64,000 nucleotides of DNA, from positions 1 through 64,000 of the forward strand of contig NZ_JALLPO010000036.1 of assembly GCF_023276435.1 (NCBI RefSeq). The letters run 5' to 3'. This document shows positions 35,489 to 45,839 of this stretch, one piece after another. The notes beneath the pieces are model-generated. The model ran no database searches, was not told where the DNA came from, and was given only the letters and a program-made list of their open reading frames with translations. The DNA comes from Sphaerisporangium perillae (GTDB taxonomy: Bacteria; Actinomycetota; Actinomycetes; Streptosporangiales; Streptosporangiaceae). Positions within the stretch are counted from its first letter, which is position 1. Every line of letters starts with the position of its first letter. The position numbers were made by a program, and so were the translations under genes.

Positions 35489-36916
35489 GTGAATCGTCGA
35501 TGGTGGGCACTCGTAGCGGTCTCGCTGGCCACTTTCATGACTTATCTCGACAACAACGTCGTCAACGTGGCGCTCCCGACCATCCAGCGGGACCTTGGCC
35601 TGACGATCTCCGGCCTGGAATGGATCGTCAGCGGCTACATGCTGGTGTTCGCCGGACTGCTCATGGTGGGCGGCCGGCTCGCGGACCTGTTCGGGCAGCG
35701 GCGCGTCTTCCTGATCGGCCTCGTCCTGTTCACGCTGGCCTCCGCCGCGGCCGGCCTTTCCGGGGACGGCACGACGCTGATCCTCAGCCGGGCGGCACAG
35801 GGCCTCGGAGCCGCGCTGCTGGCCCCCACGGCGCTGTCCCTGATCCCGCTGACCTTCCCCGACGCGCGGGAGCGAGGGATCGCCGTGGGAGTGTGGAGCG
35901 CGATCGGCGCCCTCGCCCTCGCCCTCGGCCCGCTGGCCGGCGGCCTCATCAGCGAGAACTGGCACTGGGGCTGGATCTACCTCATCAACGTCCCGATCGG
36001 CGCCGTGACCTTCGCCCTCGGCGCGTGGGCCATCGGCCGATCCGGCACCCCGGCGCGGCGACGGCTCGACCTGCCCGGCCTGGTGACCTCGACGCTCGCG
36101 CTGTTCGCGCTGACGTACGCGCTCATCGAGGGCGAGAGCGAGGGCTGGACCTCCGGAGCGATCGCGTTCGCGTTCGCGCTGGCGGCGGCCGCGGCCGTGA
36201 CCTTCGTGCTGTGGGAGTCACGCGCCGAGGAGCCGATGATGGAGCTGTCGCTGTTCCGGGAGCGGGTCTTCAGCGGCGGCATGCTGGCCATGGGGCTGTG
36301 GTCGTTCGGGGTCTTCGGCATCTACTTCTTCACCGCGCTGTGGCTGCAGAACGTCCTCGGCTTCTCCCCCACGGAGGCCGGCGCCGCCTTCGTCCCGATG
36401 GCGCTGCTCATGGCCGGGCTCGCCGTCTTCGCCCCGCGGATCGCCGCGCGCTTCGGAACCGGCCCGACCGTCGCCACGGGCCTCGGCCTGATGGCCGGGT
36501 CGATGATCGCGATGTCGTCCATCGGTGAGCACGGCACCTACGCCGGCCTCTTCCCGTGGCTGATGCTGTACGGCCTGGGCGCGGGCCTGCTGGTCCCGCT
36601 CACGAACGCCATCCTCGGCGCGCTTCCGGCCGGGCGCGCGGGCCTGGCGTCGGGGGTGCTCAACGTCTCCCGCCAGGTGTTCGGCCTGCTGGGCGTCACC
36701 GTGCTCGGCACCGTCCTGAGCGCCCGGCAGGGCACCGCCGCCAGGGCCGGGGCGGGTCCGATCACGGCGTTCCTGGACGGGTACCAGCTCGCGCTGATCG
36801 TCGCGGGGATCATCGTGGCGATCGGAGTGCCGGTCGGCCTGCTGTCCCTGCGGACCCGGCCCGCGGACACCGGAGTCACCCCGGAGCGATCGACGGTGCC
36901 CGAGCCGGTCGCCTGA
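35489..36916 (+). CDS. MFS drug efflux transporter, EmrB/QacA type (14 helices)
   Basis: 475 residues from GTG 35489 with GTAGAGGAGGACTTTC upstream. MTYLDNNVVNVALPTIQRDL and GGRLADLFGQRRVFLIGL (motif A) with APTALSLIPLTFPDARERG, and a C-terminal half with FPWLMLYGLGAGLLVPL are typical of the DHA2 drug:proton antiporters. Divergent from tetR with three operator palindromes between. A different sequence from the exporter at 33.3 kb, so not a recent duplicate. Confidence 0.93.
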   Translation: MNRRWWALVAVSLATFMTYLDNNVVNVALPTIQRDLGLTISGLEWIVSGYMLVFAGLLMVGGRLADLFGQRRVFLIGLVLFTLASAAAGLSGDGTTLILSRAAQGLGAALLAPTALSLIPLTFPDARERGIAVGVWSAIGALALALGPLAGGLISENWHWGWIYLINVPIGAVTFALGAWAIGRSGTPARRRLDLPGLVTSTLALFALTYALIEGESEGWTSGAIAFAFALAAAAAVTFVLWESRAEEPMMELSLFRERVFSGGMLAMGLWSFGVFGIYFFTALWLQNVLGFSPTEAGAAFVPMALLMAGLAVFAPRIAARFGTGPTVATGLGLMAGSMIAMSSIGEHGTYAGLFPWLMLYGLGAGLLVPLTNAILGALPAGRAGLASGVLNVSRQVFGLLGVTVLGTVLSARQGTAARAGAGPITAFLDGYQLALIVAGIIVAIGVPVGLLSLRTRPADTGVTPERSTVPEPVA

Positions 36917-37046
36917 GAACCGGGGACAAGGCATCGTTATTTGATCGTTAGGCCCCATCGCGCACAAAACAGCCTGCTCAGATGTCTCACATATGGAACG
37001 CATTCGGACCAACATCCGAGCGAAGCACGTATATGAGGAGTAGACC

Positions 37047-38132
37047 GTGAACCCCCTGAAGCGGACGGCCCCCGCGTTGCTGGCCCTCGTCGCCCTTGCC
37101 ACCGCGGCCGGCTGCTCGTCGGACGCGCGCGCGGCACAGCCCGCGCCAGGCGGGGTCACGGCCGGGACGGACGCTCAGCCCCAGGCCACGGCGGGCAGCC
37201 CGTCCCCGGCCGCGACGAGGACCCAGACCCAGACCCAGGCCAGAGGCGCCACCAGCGCCCTCCGGCCGCTCAAGGCCCCCCTGCGCATCGCCGACATCAC
37301 ACCGATGGGCGACAAGAAGGAGAAGATCGGCGTCGGCTCGCCGATCATCGTCACCTTCGACCAGGCCGTGAAGAACCGCACGGCGGTCGAGTCCGTGCTC
37401 GAGGTGCGGCCCGACAGGCCGGTCGAGGGCGCCTGGCGCTGGATCTCCGAGCGCAAGGTCGTGTACCGCACCAAGACCTACTGGCACCCGCACCAGAAGG
37501 TGCGCTTCTACGCGCGACTCAGCCAGATCCCCGGCAACGAGAGCGTGAAGGACACCGGCCGGCGCTTCGCGATCGGCGCCTCCAACATCGCGGTGGTCGA
37601 CACCAAGAAGCACGTGATGAAGGTGCGGCGCGACGGCAAGCTCGTCAAGACCATCCCGATCAGCGCCGGCCGCGGCGGCCTGGTCAGGAACGGCACGGAC
37701 GTCTACCTCACCACCAGCGGCGTCCACCTCGCCATGGACAAGAAGCCGGTGGAGACCATGACCTCGGGGTGGATGGGCGTCACCGACCCCAAGGACCCGC
37801 TGTACTACAAGCTGGAGATCCCCTGGGCGGTGCGCATCTCCGACAGCGGCGAGTACGTCCACCAGAGCGCGGGCGACTACCAGTTCCTCGGCAAGTCCAA
37901 CCAGAGCCACGGCTGCGTGCGCGCCACCCCGGCCGGCGCCAAGTGGTTCTACACCATCGCCCAGCGCGGCGACGTCGTGCAGGTCACCGGGACCAAGCGT
38001 AAGCTCGACTGGCGCAACGGCTGGAGTTTCTGGCAGCTGAGCTGGAACCAGTGGAAGAAGGGCAGCGCCCTCCCCACGGCCACTCCGACTCCGACTCCGA
38101 CTCCGACCACCATCGACGACGACCAGAGCTGA
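37047..38132 (+). CDS. L,D-transpeptidase (YkuD) lipoprotein
   Basis: 361 residues from GTG 37047 with TGAGGAGTAGACC upstream. Lipoprotein signal with a lipobox ending AAGC (Cys about 23), a Thr/Gln-rich spacer (about 45-70), an Ig-like domain (about 75-170) and a YkuD catalytic domain (about 185-315) with VHQSAG and the catalytic Cys290 in SHGCVR. This actinobacterial type makes 3-3 meso-Dap cross-links in peptidoglycan. The tail ends in a Thr-Pro repeat (TPTPTPTPTT) coded by an ACTCCG microsatellite at 38083-38110. Confidence 0.94.
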   Translation: MNPLKRTAPALLALVALATAAGCSSDARAAQPAPGGVTAGTDAQPQATAGSPSPAATRTQTQTQARGATSALRPLKAPLRIADITPMGDKKEKIGVGSPIIVTFDQAVKNRTAVESVLEVRPDRPVEGAWRWISERKVVYRTKTYWHPHQKVRFYARLSQIPGNESVKDTGRRFAIGASNIAVVDTKKHVMKVRRDGKLVKTIPISAGRGGLVRNGTDVYLTTSGVHLAMDKKPVETMTSGWMGVTDPKDPLYYKLEIPWAVRISDSGEYVHQSAGDYQFLGKSNQSHGCVRATPAGAKWFYTIAQRGDVVQVTGTKRKLDWRNGWSFWQLSWNQWKKGSALPTATPTPTPTPTTIDDDQS

Positions 38133-38160
38133 ACCGGCCGACCCCCTGGAGGACGTCTCC

Positions 38161-38688
38161 ATGCCGTCGCACTCCGCCCCCGCGGCCCTCGCGCCCGATG
38201 GCGCCATCAAGAGGCACCGCACCGCGGACGCCACCGTCACGGTCACCGTGGACGGAGTGCCACCGGCCGGCCAGGAGGTGGTCGTCGCGCAGCGGCAGCA
38301 CAGGTTCCTGTTCGGCTGCGCCGTCCAGGCCATCCCCATGGCGGAAGGCGATCCGGACGCCGGGGAGCTCATCGAGCGGCTGCTGGAAACGCTCGGCGTC
38401 AAGCTGAGCGGGCTGCCGCCGACCTCGCTGGCGATGATGCGGTCGATGCTCACCCATCCCGAGGCGGCCTCCTCCGCCCGAGCCGCGCTGGGCGGGCAGA
38501 TCGACCAGATCGGCGCGGCACTCCCCGGCGACGACGCCCGCCTGCGCGCCGCGCTGGTGACCTCGGTCATGATCGGCGTCACCATCGGCCACCAGCTGCT
38601 CGACCTCGACCCGCTGCGCGACGCCCCTCGCGAGGAGATCGAACGGCTGATGCGTCCCTGCCTGCTCGCCCTCCTGCACCCGGCATGA
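38161..38688 (+). CDS. chimeric gene: GH10-like start fused to TetR C-terminal domain
   Basis: 175 residues. The first ~60 ([35 protein letters not shown]) match the N-terminal beta domain that precedes the GH10 catalytic domain in actinobacterial endo-xylanase-like proteins; the whole catalytic barrel is missing. The rest (from about [11 protein letters not shown], with [17 protein letters not shown] and a C-terminal [16 protein letters not shown]) is the ligand-binding domain of TetR regulators (TetR_C_16-like), without any helix-turn-helix. The junction is near 38345. A good Shine-Dalgarno (CTGGAGGACGTCTCC) remains, so the product may be made. Best read as a deletion fusion; function doubtful. 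Confidence 0.65.
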   Translation: MPSHSAPAALAPDGAIKRHRTADATVTVTVDGVPPAGQEVVVAQRQHRFLFGCAVQAIPMAEGDPDAGELIERLLETLGVKLSGLPPTSLAMMRSMLTHPEAASSARAALGGQIDQIGAALPGDDARLRAALVTSVMIGVTIGHQLLDLDPLRDAPREEIERLMRPCLLALLHPA

Positions 38689-38695
38689 TGGACTC

Positions 38696-39136
38696 GTGGC
38701 CGCTCGCAAGATTGACCTGGAAAGGGCACGCGCCGCGCTGGACTCCCAGCTGACCGAGCTCGGGGAGCATCCCTACGACGGCCCGGCGCACGGCGCGCCG
38801 GACGCCGCCGTCGATGTGGTGCTGCGGGTCTACGACAGAGGGCTGCGCCCCGAACGCGACATCGCGCGCCTTGCCGTACGGCACCTCCTGGAGCGCCTGG
38901 CCGAGAAGGCGCCAGGGCGGACGGTCGAGGTGCGCGTGCCGCCGTACGCGGCGGTGCAGTGCGTGGCCGGCCCGAGGCACACCCGCGGCACTCCGCCCAA
39001 CGTCGTCGAGACCGACCCGCGCACCTGGCTGGAGCTCGCCACCGGGCGGCGCACCTGGCAGGACGCGATGGAGGCCGGCAAGATCAGCGCGAGCGGCGCC
39101 CGCGCGGACCTGTCCGACCACCTGCCCCTGCGCTGA
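38696..39136 (+). CDS. sterol carrier family (SCP2-like) protein next to purF
   Basis: 146 residues from GTG 38696. [43 protein letters not shown], then [13 protein letters not shown] and [24 protein letters not shown], the last being the SCP2-like ligand-fold landmark. I recognise it as the small conserved actinobacterial protein usually lying near purF. Its role is unknown; lipid binding is family-level. It lies 7 bp after the chimeric gene. Confidence 0.8.
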   Translation: MAARKIDLERARAALDSQLTELGEHPYDGPAHGAPDAAVDVVLRVYDRGLRPERDIARLAVRHLLERLAEKAPGRTVEVRVPPYAAVQCVAGPRHTRGTPPNVVETDPRTWLELATGRRTWQDAMEAGKISASGARADLSDHLPLR

Positions 39137-39228
39137 GCCGCCCGGTCACGGCGCTTACTGGCAGGGGCTCTGCACGCCGATCATCCCGCGCTCACCGGGA
39201 CGGTTGCTCGATGCCGGTCACCCGGCGC

Positions 39229-39798
39229 TCACCGGGCTGGGTGCTGGATGTCGGCGCTCAGCCTCTGCTCGACGCAGTGCTGTACCTCGGGCTGCGTCGG
39301 CAGGTTGAAGCACTCGCTGAAGTTGCTCACGAACCACAGGAAGCCGATCACGGCGAGCACCATCGTGAGCACGCTCAGCACGATGCCGATGATCGCACGC
39401 CCTCTGTTGTTGTTCTTGACCACGGCGATGATCCCGACCACCAGGCCGGCGATCGCCGTGAGCACGCCGACGCCGCACAGGAGCAGCAGGAACAGGCTGA
39501 CGATGCCGAGCACCAGCGCCGCCGTGCCGAGCCCCCCACCGCGCCGCCCGGCGCCCGGCGGCTCCTGCCCGTAGGGAGAGGGTCCCCCGTAGGGCGGCGG
39601 GCCGTACGGAGGAGTACCGCCCGGAGGAGTGCCGTACGGCGGCTGCCCACCCGGAGGAGTCCCGCCTGGCGGCTGCTCGCCGTACGGCGGCTGGCCACCC
39701 GGAGGGGTGCCGTACGGCGGCTGACCACCCGGAGGGGTCCCGCCCGGCGGTGGGGCGCCCCACGACGGAGAGTTGTTCGGATCGCCAGGTGTCGTCAC
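39229..39798 (-). CDS. DUF4190 membrane protein with Gly/Pro/Tyr-rich tail
   Basis: 189 residues from GTG 39798. The first ~85 residues are a low-complexity [14 protein letters not shown] repeat, then two helices with a conserved [16 protein letters not shown] start (DUF4190 membrane core) and the end [17 protein letters not shown], a short Cys-containing external part. The Gly/Pro/Tyr tail varies in length among relatives. Function unknown. Antisense overlap with other frames in the repeat is chance. Confidence 0.8.
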   Translation of the reverse strand: MTTPGDPNNSPSWGAPPPGGTPPGGQPPYGTPPGGQPPYGEQPPGGTPPGGQPPYGTPPGGTPPYGPPPYGGPSPYGQEPPGAGRRGGGLGTAALVLGIVSLFLLLLCGVGVLTAIAGLVVGIIAVVKNNNRGRAIIGIVLSVLTMVLAVIGFLWFVSNFSECFNLPTQPEVQHCVEQRLSADIQHPAR

Positions 39799-39999
39799 GG
39801 TGTGCTCTTTCGACCTGTATGGGCATGCCGGAACCCCCACTCTCCCCCGATCTCCCTTCCCAGCACGGGGCCGACACGGCAAAACGACGGGGATCTTTGC
39901 CCCATGGCGCGCACAGAAAGCCCGCCGAGGAGCGCCGGAGACCGACCTGACCTGACCCGGATTACCAGGCAACGAGACGTCCAACTTAGACTGAAGCAC

Positions 40000-41436
40000 G
40001 TGCTAAAGGGCGACGGCCGGCTCGGCCATGACCTTGACCCCCGTGACCGCGCGCCGCAAGACGCCTGTGGTGTCTTCGGCGTATGGGCGCCAGGGGAGGA
40101 CGTCTCCAAACTCACCTACTACGGCTTGTACGCGTTGCAACATCGCGGGCAGGAGTCCGCGGGCATCGCGGTAAGCGAAGGCAGCAGGATCCTCGTCTAC
40201 AAGGACATGGGCCTGGTGGCGCAGGTATTCGATGAGTCGGTGCTGGGCACGCTACGTGGCCACCTGGCGATCGGGCACTGCCGCTACTCCACGACAGGAT
40301 CCAGCGTATGGGAGAACGCCCAGCCGACCCTCAGCTCCACCGACGGGGGCGGCCTCGCGCTCGCCCACAACGGCAACCTCATCAACACCCCTGAGCTGGC
40401 CATGCGTCTGCCGACCGGCGTGATCAGGGCCACCACCGACACCGAGGTGCTCACCTCGCTGCTCGCGCACGATCGCACCAAGTCCATCGAGGACGCGGCC
40501 GCGGAGCTGCTTCCGCAGGTCAAGGGGGCCTACTCCCTGGTCTTCATGGACGAGAAGACCCTGTACGCCGCCCGTGACCCGCAGGGCATCCGCCCGATGG
40601 TCCTCGGCCGCCTGGAGCGCGGATGGGTGGTCGCCTCCGAGACGGCCGCCCTCGACATCGTGGGCGCGAGCTTCGTCCGCGAGGTCGAGCCGGGAGAGCT
40701 GCTGACGATCGACGAGCAGGGGGTGCGCTCGCGCCGGTTCGCGCTGGCCGAGCCCAAGGGCTGCCTGTTCGAGTACGTCTACCTCGCCCGCCCCGACACC
40801 ACCATCGCGGGGCGCGGCGTCCAGGCGACGCGGGTGGAGGTGGGCCGCAGGCTCGCCAGGGAGCACCCCGTGGAGGCCGACCTGGTCATCCCGACCCCCG
40901 AGTCGGGCACGCCGGCCGCCATCGGCTACGCCGAGGAGAGCGGCATCCCCTACGGGCAGGGGCTGGTCAAGAACTCCTACGTCGGCCGCACGTTCATCCA
41001 GCCGTCGCAGACGATCCGCCAGCTCGGCATCCGGCTCAAGCTGAACCCCCTCCGGGAGGTCATCGCGGGCAAGCGCCTGGTGGTGGTGGACGACTCGATC
41101 GTGCGCGGCAACACCCAGCGGGCGATCGTCAAGATGCTGCGCGAGGCGGGCGCCGTCGAGGTGCACGTGCGCATCTCCTCGCCGCCGGTGGCCTGGCCGT
41201 GCTTCTACGGCATCGACTTCGCCACCAAGGCCGAGCTGATCGCCGGATCGAAGTCCGTGGAGGAGATCTGCGCGTCCCTCGGCGCCGACTCGCTGGGGTT
41301 CATCTCCCTCGAGGGCCTGACCGACGCGACGACGCTGCCCGCCGAGCGACTGTGCCGCGCCTGCTTCGACGGCAAGTACCCGATCCCGATCGACCGTGAC
41401 AACGTCGGCAAGTTCGTGCTCGAGGCCAAGGCGTGA
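40000..41436 (+). CDS. purF: amidophosphoribosyltransferase
   Basis: 478 residues from GTG 40000 (an in-frame ATG at 39904 would add a basic Arg-rich stretch not seen in the family). Residues 1-22 are a propeptide; Cys23 in [10 protein letters not shown] is the glutaminase nucleophile exposed by its removal. Then [24 protein letters not shown] and the PRPP motif [13 protein letters not shown] (about 365-377). It catalyses the first committed purine step, PRPP + Gln to phosphoribosylamine. Classical partner: purM 52 bp downstream. Confidence 0.96.
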   Translation: MLKGDGRLGHDLDPRDRAPQDACGVFGVWAPGEDVSKLTYYGLYALQHRGQESAGIAVSEGSRILVYKDMGLVAQVFDESVLGTLRGHLAIGHCRYSTTGSSVWENAQPTLSSTDGGGLALAHNGNLINTPELAMRLPTGVIRATTDTEVLTSLLAHDRTKSIEDAAAELLPQVKGAYSLVFMDEKTLYAARDPQGIRPMVLGRLERGWVVASETAALDIVGASFVREVEPGELLTIDEQGVRSRRFALAEPKGCLFEYVYLARPDTTIAGRGVQATRVEVGRRLAREHPVEADLVIPTPESGTPAAIGYAEESGIPYGQGLVKNSYVGRTFIQPSQTIRQLGIRLKLNPLREVIAGKRLVVVDDSIVRGNTQRAIVKMLREAGAVEVHVRISSPPVAWPCFYGIDFATKAELIAGSKSVEEICASLGADSLGFISLEGLTDATTLPAERLCRACFDGKYPIPIDRDNVGKFVLEAKA

Positions 41437-41488
41437 CGGCGTGCAGCCGGAGCCGCCTGAGGGTCCAGGGGCCGGCGAAGGAGGTCCC

Positions 41489-42517
41489 ATGACCAGCTAT
41501 GCCGCGGCGGGCGTCGACATCAAGGCCGGCGACCGCGCGGTCGAGCTGATGAAGTCACGGGTCGCCCGCTCGCGGCGGCCCGAGGTGGTGGACGACGCCA
41601 GCGGCTTCGCGGGGCTGTTCGACGCCTCGGCGCTGCTGCGCTTCAAGCGCCCCCTGCTGGCGACCTCGACCGACGGCGTGGGCACCAAGGTCATGATCGC
41701 CCAGGCGCTCGGCAGGCACGACACGATCGGCATCGATCTGGTCGGCATGGTCGTCGACGACCTGGTGGTGTGCGGGGCCGAGCCGCTGTTCATGACCGAC
41801 TACATCGCCTGCGGCAAGGTGGTCCCCGAGCGCGTCGCCGACATCGTGGGCGGGGTCGCCGAGGGTTGCCGCCTCGCGGGCTGTGCCCTGGTGGGCGGCG
41901 AGACCGCCGAGCATCCTGGGGCGATGGGGGCCGACGAGTACGACCTCGCGGGCGCCGGCACCGGCGTCGTGGAGGCTTCGGAGCTCCTCGGGCCCGACCG
42001 CGTGCGGCCGGGTGACGTGGTCTTGGGCCTGTCGTCGTCCGGAGTGCACTCCAACGGCTACTCGCTGGTCCGGCACGTCGTCCGCACGGCGGGTCTCACG
42101 CTGGAGGCGTCCCTTCCCGAGCTCGATCGCACGCTCGGCGAGGAGCTGCTGGAACCCACCCGCATCTACTCGCTCGGCTGCCTGGAGCTGACCCGCTCGG
42201 TGGAGGTCCACGCCTTCGCCCACATCACCGGCGGCGGGCTCGCGGCCAACCTGGCCCGCTCGCTGCCCGCCTCCGTGGACGCGGTGCTCGACCGCTCGTC
42301 GTGGACGCCTCAGCCGATCTTCGAGGTGATCTCGGGGTACGGCAAGGTGCCGCAGGAGGAGATGGACCGCACGTTCAACCTCGGCGTCGGCATGTGCGCG
42401 ATCGTGCCGGCGGAGGCGGCCGACGCCGCCTTGAGCACGCTGCGTGACCGCGACCAGCATGCCTGGGTTCTCGGGGAGATCGTCCCGGGGACGGGCGAGA
42501 CCCGCTTCACCGCCTGA
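41489..42517 (+). CDS. purM: phosphoribosylformylglycinamidine cyclo-ligase
   Basis: 342 residues from ATG 41489 with GCGAAGGAGGTCCC upstream. FKRPLLATSTDGVGTKVMIA, IDLVGMVVDDLVVCGAEPLFMTDYIACGK, GGETAEHPGAM and LSSSGVHSNGYSLVR are AIR-synthetase signatures. It converts FGAM to AIR. Same operon as purF; the terminator at 42611-42647 closes the unit. Confidence 0.96.
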   Translation: MTSYAAAGVDIKAGDRAVELMKSRVARSRRPEVVDDASGFAGLFDASALLRFKRPLLATSTDGVGTKVMIAQALGRHDTIGIDLVGMVVDDLVVCGAEPLFMTDYIACGKVVPERVADIVGGVAEGCRLAGCALVGGETAEHPGAMGADEYDLAGAGTGVVEASELLGPDRVRPGDVVLGLSSSGVHSNGYSLVRHVVRTAGLTLEASLPELDRTLGEELLEPTRIYSLGCLELTRSVEVHAFAHITGGGLAANLARSLPASVDAVLDRSSWTPQPIFEVISGYGKVPQEEMDRTFNLGVGMCAIVPAEAADAALSTLRDRDQHAWVLGEIVPGTGETRFTA

Positions 42518-42610
42518 CCGTCACCGCGCGCCCCGGTGCCCTCATGGGCCGGGGCGCCGGCATGGTCAGGCGGGCGCCGGAGGCGGGGGCTTCTACCCTG
42601 AAACACGACG

Positions 42611-42647
42611 AAGAGCTCCTTGCCACCCTGAGGGGCAAGGAGCTCTT
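42611..42647. terminator. strong hairpin terminator after purM
   Basis: A perfect 14-bp stem (42611-42624 with 42634-42647, AAGAGCTCCTTGCC and its complement) with a 9-nt loop, followed by TTTC. It sits between convergent purM and the DUF3073 gene, so it may serve both. Confidence 0.85.
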
Positions 42648-42721
42648 TCGGTGTGCGCGAAGGAGGCACTCGGCGAGCCGCTGCCCACCGGGTGCCCTAC
42701 CAGCGTCAACCCGAAAATCGC

Positions 42722-42946
42722 CTAGCGGCGTCGGGACCTGTCGTCCTCGTCATCGTCGCCTACGTCGGCGGCGTAATCGGCGTACCGATCGGCCAGCTCA
42801 TCGTCGATGACGTCATCATCGTGTTGGTTGGAGTCGTGATTGACTCCGAGCTCCTCGCGAAGACGGTCAAGATCGGTGCCGCCGCTGTTGTACTTGAGCT
42901 GGCGTGCAACCTTCACCTGCTTGGCCTTGGCTCGGCCGCGCCCCAT
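42722..42946 (-). CDS. DUF3073 family protein
   Basis: 74 residues. MGRGRAKAKQVKVARQLKYNS is the unmistakable start of the actinobacterial DUF3073 family; the remainder is an acidic tail (DDELADRYADYAADVGDDDEDD) with a basic end. Function unknown, small, soluble, widely conserved. It is encoded between purM and vdh as in Streptomyces. Confidence 0.93.
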   Translation of the reverse strand: MGRGRAKAKQVKVARQLKYNSGGTDLDRLREELGVNHDSNQHDDDVIDDELADRYADYAADVGDDDEDDRSRRR

Positions 42947-43096
42947 CGGCTCGACCCCCTCATGCGGGGTCGTGCCCGACCCCTCGTCGCTAACGCTCCA
43001 CGCGCTGCTGCCGCCTGACTTCCGGCCTCAGCTCTCGTTCGACTACAACCGTACCTGTTTTGTGCGCCGCTCGGTACGCCGTATGGACGTCCGCCG

Positions 43097-44200
43097 TCAG
43101 CGGCCCAGCCAAATACCCCTAAGCCGCCCGACTTCCGACATTCTGCGCTCCGCCAGCCTATCGGCCGCTGCCGCCGGCGGTACCCCTTCCTCATCAGCGA
43201 TCGAAAAGATCTTCAATGTCGTGTCGAAGATCTGCGTCGCCTTTACTCTGGCGCGGTCCATGTTGAACCCCTCGATCTCGTCCGCGACCTGGATCACGCC
43301 GCCGGAGTTCACGACGTAATCCGGAGCGTAAAGGATTCCCCGCTCCGCGAGCTGCTTCTCCACGCCGGGATGCGCGAGCTGGTTGTTGGCGCCGCCACAG
43401 ACGATCTTGGCCCGCAGCCCCGCCACCGCGTCGTCGTCCAGCCCGCCGCCGAGCGCGCACGGGGAGTACACGTCGATGTCCGCGAGCTTCATCGCCGCGG
43501 CGTCCGCCACGACCTCGACCTGCGGGTGGATCTTGCGGACCCGTTCGACGGCGTGCTCGCCCACGTCGCAGATCACGACCTCGGCGCCGTCCTCCAGCAG
43601 GTGGTCGACCAGCCGGTAGCCGACCTTGCCGACCCCCTCGACGCCCACGCGCCTGCCGCGCAGGGTCGAGGCGCCGTAGACGTACTGGGCGGCGGCCCGC
43701 ATGCCCTGGAACACGCCGTACGCCGTCAGGATCGAGGAGTCGCCCGCGCCGCCGTGGGCGACCGTGCGCCCGGTGACGAACGTGGACTCCTTGGCGACGA
43801 TGTCCATGTCCTCGCTGTAGGTGCCCACGTCGCACGCGGTGAAGTAGCGCCCCCCGAGCGACTGGACGAAGCGCCCGTAGGCGCGCAGCAGGGCCTCGCT
43901 CTTGTCCCTGGCCGGATCGCCGATGATCACGGCCTTGGCGCCGCCGAGGTCGAGCCCCGCGAGAGCGTTCTTGTACGCCATCGCCCGTGAGAGGTTGAGC
44001 ACGTCCGCGAGGGCGGCCTGCTCGCTCTCGTAGGGGTAGAAGCGCGTGCCCCCGAGGCCGGGGCCGAGGGCGGTGTTGTAGATGGCGATGATCGCGTGCA
44101 GACCACTGCGGTCGTCCGAGCAGAAGACGACCTGCTCGTGTCGTGCCTGTCCGATCGATGGGCTCGCGTCCTTGTGGGACAGCCCGAAGACGTCGGTCAC
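43097..44200 (-). CDS. vdh: Leu/Phe/Val dehydrogenase family, valine dehydrogenase
   Basis: 367 residues from GTG 44200 with CCGGGAGTCACCATA upstream. Catalytic Lys in [17 protein letters not shown], and the NAD-binding Rossmann segment [20 protein letters not shown]. Oxidatively deaminates valine/leucine/isoleucine to the 2-oxoacids, the first step of branched-chain catabolism, and could feed the 2-oxoacid dehydrogenase at 21.9-25.5 kb. The gene order purF-purM-DUF3073-vdh-hypothetical-bldC is that of Streptomyces. Leucine versus valine preference is not resolved. Confidence 0.9.
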   Translation of the reverse strand: MTDVFGLSHKDASPSIGQARHEQVVFCSDDRSGLHAIIAIYNTALGPGLGGTRFYPYESEQAALADVLNLSRAMAYKNALAGLDLGGAKAVIIGDPARDKSEALLRAYGRFVQSLGGRYFTACDVGTYSEDMDIVAKESTFVTGRTVAHGGAGDSSILTAYGVFQGMRAAAQYVYGASTLRGRRVGVEGVGKVGYRLVDHLLEDGAEVVICDVGEHAVERVRKIHPQVEVVADAAAMKLADIDVYSPCALGGGLDDDAVAGLRAKIVCGGANNQLAHPGVEKQLAERGILYAPDYVVNSGGVIQVADEIEGFNMDRARVKATQIFDTTLKIFSIADEEGVPPAAAADRLAERRMSEVGRLRGIWLGR

Positions 44201-44413
44201 TATGGTGACTCCCGGTCGTTCTCGTCCGCCGCCTCGTCGCGGCGGATCCCGCAACCACCCTATCCAGCGGCCCCCGCCACCACCATGATCGTCCGCATTG
44301 CGACACTTCAGCGTCGCGCCGCGCATGCCTCGGGGCCACGCCGCCCGCGCCACTCACTCCACTCCCGTCCTCTCGCTCGCGTCGGCTCACCGCGACGTGG
44401 CACCATTCGAGAT

Positions 44414-45292
44414 GTGCTGCCCTACGCCGCCTATCTCCGTGTCTACGAGCCGTTGTCCGCGTTCACCGAGCGCGAGCGCGCCTACTGGACGGCGTACGCC
44501 GACTCCAAGGACCGGCCCCGCCGCGCGTTCGCTCTGGAAGCCGAGCACGCGGAGGCCGTCCGGCGGCTCCTCGGCGTCTCGGCGATGCCGGCGCCCGGCG
44601 GTGAGAGCACGAACGCCTACCTGCGCCGCATCGAGGAGACGCTGTACGTCTGCCCGTGGCAGAGCAGGCTCCGGTCCTGGCTGGCCTTCTCCCGCTTCCG
44701 GGGCGCCACGCCGATCAAGCTCGCCGACCGGTTCGTCCCGCGGGCCATCGCCGAGCAGACGGCCGACGACTTCGACCGCTACAAGCAGAGGGGCGGCTCC
44801 TCGTCCCTGAGGACGCACATCCGCACCAGCACCTGGCATATCCCGGCCCCGTGGTTCGTGCCGTTCGACTCGGCCGAGCGCTGGCTGGTCCTCGGCCGCC
44901 AGGAGGAGTCTGCCGCCGAGCCCACCGCCTCGACCACCACCGCGCCGGCGAGGAACCTGCTCTACGTCACCTCCATGGCGCAGGCCCGGCGCAGGGTCGC
45001 GCGGGCACTCGTCGTCATCCGCCGGCACATCGGCGAGGTCAGCACCCTGACCGAGGTCGAGGAGGTCGGGCGCTGGCTGGAGGAGTTCCACCCGCACTCT
45101 CTGGTGGAGCTCGACTACGGCGGCCTGGTCCACCTGATGGACGACGCGACGTTGCAGGCCGACCAGTCCGCCGCCGAGCTGGCGGCCGCCCTCACGGGGT
45201 TGGACACGGGTCAAGAAGAGCTGGCCTTCGCCATGTATCAGCGCGTGATCGTGCGCTGGAAGTCAATACAAGCCCTCGAATCGGCGAACTGA
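44414..45292 (+). CDS. conserved hypothetical protein beside bldC
   Basis: 292 residues from GTG 44414 (VLPYAAYLRVYEPLSAF). No named domain is recognised. Features: ERERAYWTAYADS, LYVCPWQSRLRSWLAFSRFRG, ERWLVLGRQEES, YVTSMAQARRRVARAL. There is no signal peptide and no obvious membrane segment; it is mostly helical and charged. The position between vdh and bldC matches a conserved hypothetical in Streptomyces (order from memory), so it is a real, conserved gene. Function unknown. Confidence 0.8.
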   Translation: MLPYAAYLRVYEPLSAFTERERAYWTAYADSKDRPRRAFALEAEHAEAVRRLLGVSAMPAPGGESTNAYLRRIEETLYVCPWQSRLRSWLAFSRFRGATPIKLADRFVPRAIAEQTADDFDRYKQRGGSSSLRTHIRTSTWHIPAPWFVPFDSAERWLVLGRQEESAAEPTASTTTAPARNLLYVTSMAQARRRVARALVVIRRHIGEVSTLTEVEEVGRWLEEFHPHSLVELDYGGLVHLMDDATLQADQSAAELAAALTGLDTGQEELAFAMYQRVIVRWKSIQALESAN

Positions 45293-45612
45293 ACCGCAAA
45301 TCATGCACGTGACCTGCAAAAGTAGGTAACGGGAGTCACCAGCTCGCTTCTGCGAACTGAGTAGTTTGCCGTTTTCACTGCGATACCACGAAACGTGTCG
45401 CTAGAATCACCGAGCGTGACATCAACCCGTGGACAAGGCGTTGTACTTACAGGGCTCGCCAATCGCTCTACGTGGCTGTATGGTCACATCGGGTGATACC
45501 ACATATGGTCCAGAAAAATCCGTACAAATGGATCATTGAGGGACATCCGTGACAAGCGCCAACACAAGTCGCAGGATCGCTGTCGCCGGTCCACGGAGGA
45601 GAGGCCGCACAA
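45293..45612 (+). promoter_or_regulatory. bldC upstream region
   Basis: 320 bp, AT-richer than coding DNA. It should carry the bldC promoter(s). A TAGAAT box at 45402-45407 could be a -10, but no good -35 is paired with it. The Shine-Dalgarno is CGGAGGAGAGG, 11 bases before the ATG. No gene. Confidence 0.5.
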
Positions 45613-45816
45613 ATGTCAGCTCGTACACCCGAGGCCGAGCCACTGCTCACCCCGGCGGAGGTCGCCACCATGTTCCGCGTCGACCCCAAGACCGTTACTC
45701 GGTGGGCGAAGGCGGGCAAGTTGACGTCCATCCGCACCCTTGGCGGTCACCGGCGGTACCGGGAGACCGAGGTCCGTGCGCTGCTCGCGGGCATCCCGCA
45801 GCAGCGGTCGGAGTGA
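45613..45816 (+). CDS. bldC: BldC developmental regulator (MerR-like helix-turn-helix)
   Basis: 67 residues. EPLLTPAEVATMFRVDPKTVTRWAKAGKL and SIRTLGGHRRYRETEVRALLAGI are the MerR-type winged helix of BldC. The Streptomyces protein (68 residues) holds cells in vegetative growth and binds DNA direct repeats cooperatively as an asymmetric head-to-tail polymer, with no effector domain. Context (vdh, conserved hypothetical) agrees with the Streptomyces locus. Confidence 0.95.
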   Translation: MSARTPEAEPLLTPAEVATMFRVDPKTVTRWAKAGKLTSIRTLGGHRRYRETEVRALLAGIPQQRSE

Positions 45817-45839
45817 GGCGGGACCGCCAAGGACCTAGG

